This document shows positions 58,021 to 64,000 of a DNA stretch of 64,000 nucleotides, piece by piece. Origin of the DNA: Vitellaria paradoxa (lineage: Eukaryota > Streptophyta > Magnoliopsida > Ericales > Sapotaceae); NCBI GenBank assembly GCA_019916065.1, contig CM034233.1, forward strand, positions 41,952,862 through 42,016,861. The letters run 5' to 3'. Position 1 is the stretch's first letter, and every line of letters starts with the position of its first letter. The notes under the pieces were generated by a model. That model was given only the letters and a program-made list of their open reading frames with translations. It was not told the origin of the DNA and made no database searches. Made by a program: the position numbers and the translations under genes.

Positions 58021-59081
58021 GTGTGCCCACAGTTTGGTCCAAGTTGTAGTTTTCATACTCTATTTTTTGGTTTTTTGGTTTTTCACCCTTAGGACCCCAA
58101 ATTGACCAAGTTAAAGTAAAAATACCTAAGTTTCATGTTTCTAACATCAACACAAGGTTCTTAGGCACCAAACAAAATTATCAATTTGAGTTTTCATCCA
58201 CCAAAAGTCAAGTTATGGATCAAACCACCATTTTCACTGTTTTAACCTATACATATATATATATATGTGTGTGTATAACTCCTATTTTCTTCTATAAATG
58301 TAGCCAACATTTGAAAAAGGTTTCTCTAATAGCAATCTAGTCCTTGTTACACATCACATATTTAAGAATGAGGCATTAAATCCCTACCTCAAGTTGTAAG
58401 AAGAGGGATCAATAAGGAGATGTTTTGTGGTTCCAAGCTCTCAAGCTTTGATGGACTCAATCCTCTCTCTCCTTGATCCAAACTACAAATAAATCACATA
58501 GAAAGGTTCCTTGAGGTTCCAATTACACTCTTACAAGATTAATTTGATTTCCATGCAAGCTAGAAGAACTTACCTTAAATTTTCCACCCGGTTTCCTTTT
58601 CTTCTTCTCCATTGTTCTTCCTTTGCTTCTTCACCCGATTCTTCCTTTCCCAACAATACCTCTCTCTATCTCTTGCATCATACCAACAAAAATATATATT
58701 TAAATCAATATTTTAAATCCCCAACAGTAAATTTTAGACTTTCTCATCACCCCTAGCTAGATATAGGTTCATAGGTGAGAGGGGTCGGCTGAAAAATGCA
58801 GAGCAACCCATACCTGTCAAGTCTATTGTTCCTTGGGCACCCAAGCCCTTCTCAGGTAGGCGCCTAAGACCTCGGGCACCCATGCCTTGTGCGCCCAAGG
58901 TGTCCTCCTCCTGCACTCTTACAACAATGCCATCTTTTGGGTAGCTTAGCTCACCACTTTCAAAGTTCTCAACTCTAAAGTACCATAAACGATCCATATG
59001 ACTAAATTAACATACATTACTTCTAAAATACATCAAAACCTTAAGTTTAGGTTAATACAAAGTTCGGGGTATTACAATTAC

Positions 59082-59900
59082 TACTAAGAAAAACATATTT
59101 CAAAGTGTTAGGTAAAGGTTTACGATCAGGACATAGAGCTTTCTCTTTTGAAGATTCGGCTCTTCTAATCAAATGTTCTAGTGTTTTAAATTTAGGAATC
59201 CGTTGTCTTATGGTCATTACAGTGCTCATCTTTAAGCATGAAATAATTTTATTGTCTTCAAGTTCTCCAAACATAGGGACATGTTCACTGAAGGCTAATT
59301 CACTATTTACATACTCTTGAGCAATTTCTTCAATTAAATTAACCTCATGGACTTCTTCTACTTCCATTGGTTGCTTACTCACATTGAAAATATTTGTCTG
59401 TACTGTCATATTTTGGAAGGTCATTTTCATAATTCCATTCCTACAGTTGATTAAGGCATTAGATATTGCTAAAAATTGGTGGCCAAAAATGACAGGGATT
59501 TGATTAGGGCTAGTTAAGCTTGAGATCGATTGAGTGTCAAGCATAATGAAAGCTACAAAGAAGTTAAAATCGTCAACTTCCACTGACACATCCTCGATTA
59601 TTCCTTGGGGAATTTTCACAGAGCGGTCGTCTAGTTGTAAAGTGATTCATGTGGGTTTCAACTCTCCTAACTTCATTGTTTGATAAATAGAGTAAGGTAA
59701 AATGTTTACGCTAGCTTCTAAATCAATTAGTCCTTTGACTATGTTATGTTTGCAAATATAACAAGATATTATTAGATAACTAGGATCTTTAAATTTTGGT
59801 AGAGTTTTAGATTGTACTATGGCACTGATTTTTTTTAGTTAAGAAGGATTTCTCTATTACATGTAATCCTCTTTTGACTGTACAAAGTTCCTTAAAAAAC
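59082..59900 (-). pseudogene. Athila-lineage aspartic protease
   Basis: Minus-strand frames give LIDLEASVNILPYSIY (active-site region; the usual DLGAS motif reads DLEAS, so the Gly after the catalytic Asp is changed), MKLGELKPT, LQLDDRSVKIPQGIIEDVSV, VDDFNFFVAFIMLD, then IPVIFGHQFLAISNALINC (normally LGRPFLAT) and FNVSKQP. It processes Gag-Pol in an intact element. It runs to the edge of the inserted LTR at 59077. Confidence 0.7.
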
Positions 59901-60049
59901 TTTACATAAGATGGGATTTGTTTAGCAATGTCTAAAAGTGGTATGCTGTTTTTTACTTGTTTGAACACTTCTAAGATCTCAATTTTTTGACAATCTTTTT
60001 TCTTTTATATCAATCTTTGTCGGTATGGTGGTCCAGGGATGTATTGTAC

Positions 60050-61066
60050 TTCTTTTTCTACCTTGTCATCTATTTTCTCCTTCTCAGAATCGGTAGTTTT
60101 AGGGGTTTCCTCACGTTCTCTTTCTTATTCTATTCTTCTTCAGGTTGGATTACTAGGTTTTAACAAAACATAGTCTTGTCAACTTCTTTCCACTTTGAAG
60201 TGTAGTCATTGCTTGAAGTTGTTCAACATTTTCTGAGGCTTGGTTCTCAACCTGATGGGCTTAGGCTTGAGGATTGGATTTTGGTTGGGTAGGAAAATTT
60301 TCTTTCTCTTGGGTATTCAATGATTAGATTACAGTGGTTAATTGGATTCTGATATCATTTAAAGTTCAGTTATTCTGGGCTCAAAGGTTGTTTTGAGTAT
60401 GAATGAACTAGGTTAATTGATCTTCACAAGATCTCCTATAAGGTGGTACATAAGGTCCTTGGAATTGGTTAGGTTATGGAGGTGGAGGTTGAGGTACTAC
60501 TGGAGGTTGTTGTTAAACTGGGAATTGGGGTTGCTGTATAATTTGAGGTTGAGGTACGTTGCTTTAGTTGAGATTATTTTGATTTTGTCATCCTTGATTA
60601 GGAAATTGGTTTCCTCCTTGATTGGGTCTAGGATATGGGTTTTGGTATTAGTTTATGGCATTGACTTGGATCGTATTTCTAATTGCTGGAATAGATGGAC
60701 AATCATTAGTGTCATGGGTTTGACTGTCGCAAGTTAAACAAAAAACCTATTTTTCCAGTGAGAGCAACTAATTTGGCATTTAAACTTCCTGTCTTACTAA
60801 GTTGGTAGATACCATTGCCTCTAGGTTGATTATTTCTATTCTCTATATTATTTACGCTAATGGTATCCCAATTTTGAGCATTTTTGGCTAGAAAGTCAAA
60901 AAAATCATAGCCTTGTTGTGAGGTTTTAACATAAAATTCTCTATTACACGTCATCGTTACTAAATGTTTGATTGGGTTAAAGTGTTAATGAACTATAGAA
61001 GGCACTAACTAGTCACCATATTTCTAGTCCATGGTGTGGACAAGAATTCAAAAAAGTTTTGAATCT
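60050..61066 (-). pseudogene. Athila-lineage gag, C-terminal half
   Basis: Minus-strand frames read FKTFLNSCPHHGLEIW, LVSAFYSSLT, REFYVKTSQQGYDFFDFLAK and NAQNWDTIS, the gag capsid pattern of Athila/Tat elements. A zinc knuckle with all ligands follows (C-LT-C-DSQT-H-DTND-C, about 60695-60740), then a Pro/Gln-rich linker and TTLQSGKKL, corresponding to the conserved LRSGK before protease. The N-terminal part is separated by the LTR at 61067 and not seen. Several stops. Confidence 0.7.
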
Positions 61067-61567
61067 TGTCATGCCTCGGATCTCTTGAACCGAGGGGTGA
61101 GTGAATTACATACATACGATGTACACATCATCATTTCCTTGATTAGAGCAATAACTACCCTAGAGCAACATGCATAATAGCTCATAATAATAATAACATA
61201 ATCTAAGCCTCAACTTAGCTAGGTTATTAAACTCCAACACATCCTACAAAAATAATAAACAAAAGCCTTGGGGCCTTTATAACCCAATCGAATAATCTCC
61301 CAAATTAAAATAATATTATAGTCCTGAATAATACTAAACTTAAGCAATTAAAAAGCAAATGTCCGCAACTACTATGCAACTCCTAGCTTAATTCAACGCC
61401 TGCCTAAATCTTTAGGTTCTAGACCTGTAGCAAAGTCTATAAGGACGTGAGCACTAACTACTTGTGACCATGATGCATCATGTAACAAATAAAATATGTT
61501 AAGCAACATTATAATGTTGGTTATCATAGCATAGGGTAGAGCAAAATACCTCAATCTGAAACTTAAA
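61067..61567 (-). mobile_element. Gypsy-type LTR, 3' part, cut by a copia element
   Basis: The left edge reads TGTCATGCCTCGGATCTC, the inverse of the family's GTGACA end. The sequence then parallels the LTR at 56012-59076 (GGTGAGTGA, AGAGCAA, GCCTTGGGGCC, GTGAGCAC). It breaks a gag ORF, with AATCT (61062-61066) as the expected TSD half. The rest of this LTR lies beyond the window, on the far side of the copia insertion. Confidence 0.65.
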
Positions 61568-63022
61568 TGTTTAAAAAAAATTATAGATGCGCAGTGGAAA
61601 GACTCTTGCTCAGCAATTCAACCTTCCAACCTATTCTTAATTTTCTCCCTCTAGATGATATGTGTGTGGTCACGTATCAGTTCCTTTGGCTTAAGTTTAG
61701 TATATATCAATAAGAGACACAGAGAGAGAGACAGTATCTACATTAGAGAAAATCTCTCAACCACTGAGAGAATCTCTCATCCACTCTCACGTGTGCTGAT
61801 ACACATTATCCATACACTTTAACGTGTATTAAAAATATGGAAGATAAGGTATCTGAGAAAATCTCTCAACCATTGAAAGAATCTTTCTTAACCATATAAT
61901 CTTATCCTGATATACGTTACAAATATAACGTAATAATTTTTTTCAAATAAAAAAATAAATCCTAAGCCAACTGGAGATGGCCCATCAAGATTAAATTGAG
62001 TTAATTTGGAGACTGAAGGCTCATGTATTCCTAGCTCCAACTTAAAGGATTTGGGCTCTGTCATCTTATGACATGCCATCAGCCTTTAAACTAACGCTGG
62101 GCTATTCCACTAAAAGCCCTGGGCTGTACTCTAGTTGTCTATGTTAAAATTCATTTAATTAAAACACTTTTTAATAAAATGAAATTGGTCTTAAATCAAT
62201 AATATCCACTTAATTAAGCCTCCATTACAAGCTCGTAATTAAGTTAGGCTAATATTAAATGTCAAGCCTGTTAAATTACATATTTAACCCTAAGCAACTA
62301 TTTATCTAAACTTTGATCATTCTCAATATTTCTATGTTTGTAAATAATTTAAAAATAAATATTGTTATTCAATAAACAATTTATTGAATAAATTGCGGCC
62401 ACAGATTAATGATCAAGAATAATAAATAGCTTACGTGAGCTTTAAAAAAATGAATTTCATCTTGTAAGTATATGTTCCCACGATGCATGAAATTAAATCT
62501 TTAAGTTATCGAGGTTTTGACCGTTTATACAAGTCTCATTATGTGATAACTCAAATAGATTTAATTTATAAATGTGAGTCCATTACAAACTTAGGATTAA
62601 TTTTTATTAAGCCTACGAAAGCTTTAGTAAATTATGATCAATGACATTTATTAAACCATATCATAATTCACGATAGTCCATTCAATATGTATATCATATA
62701 TACACATTAACTTTTCTACTCAAAGTCCCTACTTTAGTGACAAAGATAAATCACCCAATTAAGAAGTAGAAAAGTTACAGCTTTAACATGATGAAATGCT
62801 CATTTCATTGAGAACAATGAACTTACTTCTATTTATAAAACCTTGTAATTTAAAACTTTTTGTGTTGACATCTTATGCCCAAAAACTTAAACCACATACT
62901 TTATAAATAAGGGACAATAATGTATACTTAAATAAATGAATAAATATTTTATTATAATCAGAAAAATAAAATGTTATTACAAATCATGCTTTCAAGGGCA
63001 TAAATGTAATACAAGTTTAACA
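61568..63022 (-). mobile_element. 3' LTR of a Ty1/copia element
   Basis: On the minus strand it starts TGTTAAACTTGTATTAC at 63022 and ends GCGCATCTATAATTT...TTTAAACA at 61568. It sits directly after the polypurine tract GGGCAAGTGAGAGAT (63023-63037) that follows the copia RNase H. TTAAA (61563-61567) should be repeated at the far end of the element, outside the window. Confidence 0.8.
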
Positions 63023-63039
63023 ATCTCTCACTTGCCCTA

Positions 63040-63895
63040 AAGTATGTCAGGCATATGATGAACACTATATCATAAACATGATGGTTAAAACTCTTAGTTG
63101 CTAAAGTCTTCATGAATGGATCTACTAGATTCTCTGTTGATGTATTGTTGGATACAATCATTTCACCCTTCTGAATTAAGTCTCTCACTAAATGATATTT
63201 CCTCTCTATGTGTTTTCCTTTTGTTGTGATATCTAGGTTTTTTTGATTGTGCTACTACCCCACTATTGTCATAATAAAGAATAATAGGCATATTAACACT
63301 GGAAACCACATTAAGTTCCGTAAGGAACTTATGAAGCCATGTAGCCTCTTTCGATGCTTTTGAAGCAGCTACATATTCGGGTTCTATGGTGGAATCTGTA
63401 ATGCAAGTTTGCTTCATGATCCTCTAACTTACAATTCCACTACCCAAGGTGAACACATAGCCTGAAGTGGATCTTTTGTTATCTCTATCTGCTTAAAAGT
63501 CAGAATCTGTATATCCAATGGGTATAAGATCTTCACTGCATAAACAAGCATATAATCTTTTATTCTTTGAAGATATTTAAATATATGCTTTACTGCAACC
63601 CAATGTTTTGGCCCTAGATTGGACTGATATCTACTGACCATTCCTACTGCATAACAAATATCTGGTCTAGTACACAGCATAGCATACTACGACAGAGGCA
63701 TAAGGAATCTTCTTTATGCTTTCTATCTCTTGAGGAGTCTTAGGAGACTGATCATGAGATAGACCAACCCCATGTCTGAAAGGAAGTGATCCTTTCTTGG
63801 GATCTAGCATAAGTATTTGACTAATATTTTGTCTACATAAGTAGCTTGGGATAAGCCTAATATCCTTGATTATACTATGAAAAATACAATCATTA
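63040..63895 (-). pseudogene. Copia pol: end of RT and RNase H (Angela/Tork-like)
   Basis: Right to left on the minus strand: LGLSQATYVDKILVKY, RHGVGLSHDQSPKTPQEIE, TRPDICYAVGMVSRYQSN and HWVAVKHIFKYLQRIKDYML (end of RT and tether), then RNase H blocks STIEPEYVAASKASKEATWL, LYYDNSGVVAQSK, RDLIQKGEMIVSNN and NLVDPFMKTLATKSFN. The order is copia. Frameshifts split it. Similarity fades near 63895, so the upstream pol may be interrupted there (63896-64000 is unassigned). Confidence 0.78.
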
Positions 63896-64000
63896 ACCTT
63901 AATTTGTGGTTTGTTGGGTAGATTTATATTTTAAAAAGATGAGAAAATGCTTTTAAATGCATTCACGAGGATTCTTTGTGATTTGTAGGTGTTTGGGACT

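Larger units (their letters stand above)
56012..59076 (-). mobile_element. Gypsy-type solo LTR (3.1 kb) in the Athila-lineage element
   Basis: On the minus strand it starts TGTAATACCCCGAACTTTG at 59076 and ends AAGGCGTGACA at 56012. A perfect 5-bp TSD, ATTAC, flanks it (56007-56011 and 59077-59081). Protease and RT similarity stop at one edge and resume at the other. No internal coding domain. It contains a 208-bp triplication (56185-56813) and GC-rich palindromic patches. Related to the LTR at 61067. Confidence 0.85.

Noticed and set aside
62958..62986. TGTAATAACA as the start of a gypsy LTR with AATC TSD
   Set aside because: The site is inside the copia 3' LTR, which has its own clear PPT and ends; the match is chance.
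1..64000. CRISPR arrays, operons or bacterial transfer
   Set aside because: No regularly spaced short repeats and no prokaryotic gene organisation; all coding remnants are plant nuclear or plant transposon types.

Overview
This is plant (eudicot-type) nuclear DNA. It is AT-rich and has an intron-bearing host gene end, plant-specific retrotransposon lineages (L1-type LINEs with a DUF4283 ORF1, Ty3/gypsy Tat and Athila, Ty1/copia SIRE and Angela/Tork-like), hAT and Harbinger-like MITEs, and a tRNA-derived SINE. No prokaryotic gene organisation, rRNA, CRISPR array or convincing tRNA gene was seen. The species cannot be told from the sequence.

The only host gene I can support lies at the left edge. 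It is the 5' end of a class VIII myosin on the minus strand: TATA box near 4.91 kb, 5'UTR exon, 5'UTR intron 4045-4623, and a first coding exon at 3643-4017. The second coding exon was not found in the 3.6 kb that remains, so either the next intron is long or the gene is broken.

From about 6.2 kb to the end the window is a stack of nested mobile elements, many with target-site duplications (TSDs) that can be read directly. 6.2-12.8 kb: a SINE, a 3.7-kb gypsy solo LTR (TSD AATGT) and small MITEs. 12.8-20.9 kb: a Harbinger-like element holding a hAT element (TSD ATCATTAC) and a gypsy LTR (TSD GCTAC), which itself holds a SIRE-type copia remnant. 21-34.2 kb: one old L1 LINE on the minus strand, cut by six later insertions (hAT MITE, 4.2-kb gypsy LTR, 5'-truncated LINE, copia solo LTR, short LTR, MITE). 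Removing these restores a LINE of about 5.7 kb with ORF1, endonuclease, RT and zf-RVT in order.

35-42 kb: a Ty3/gypsy Tat-lineage element on the minus strand (RT, RNase H, second RNase H, integrase). Downstream of pol it carries a 70-bp tandem array and, on the opposite strand, an accessory ORF (PF04195-like plus coiled coil). 42.9-49.9 kb: a gypsy LTR containing a second LINE of 4.8 kb with a 13-bp TSD. 50-61 kb: an Athila-lineage element on the minus strand (gag, protease, start of RT, then a PF20167-like ORF with an acidic tail, then an Asp/Asn-rich open frame). It is interrupted by a hAT MITE and two gypsy LTRs. 61.6-64 kb: the 3' half of a copia element inserted in the last of those LTRs.

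Almost every element ORF carries stops or frameshifts, so the region looks like old, largely inactive repeat DNA. The least explained parts are the accessory ORFs (36.2-37.9 kb antisense; 52.2-52.6 kb; 52.8-54.3 kb), the tandem arrays, and the fate of the myosin gene.
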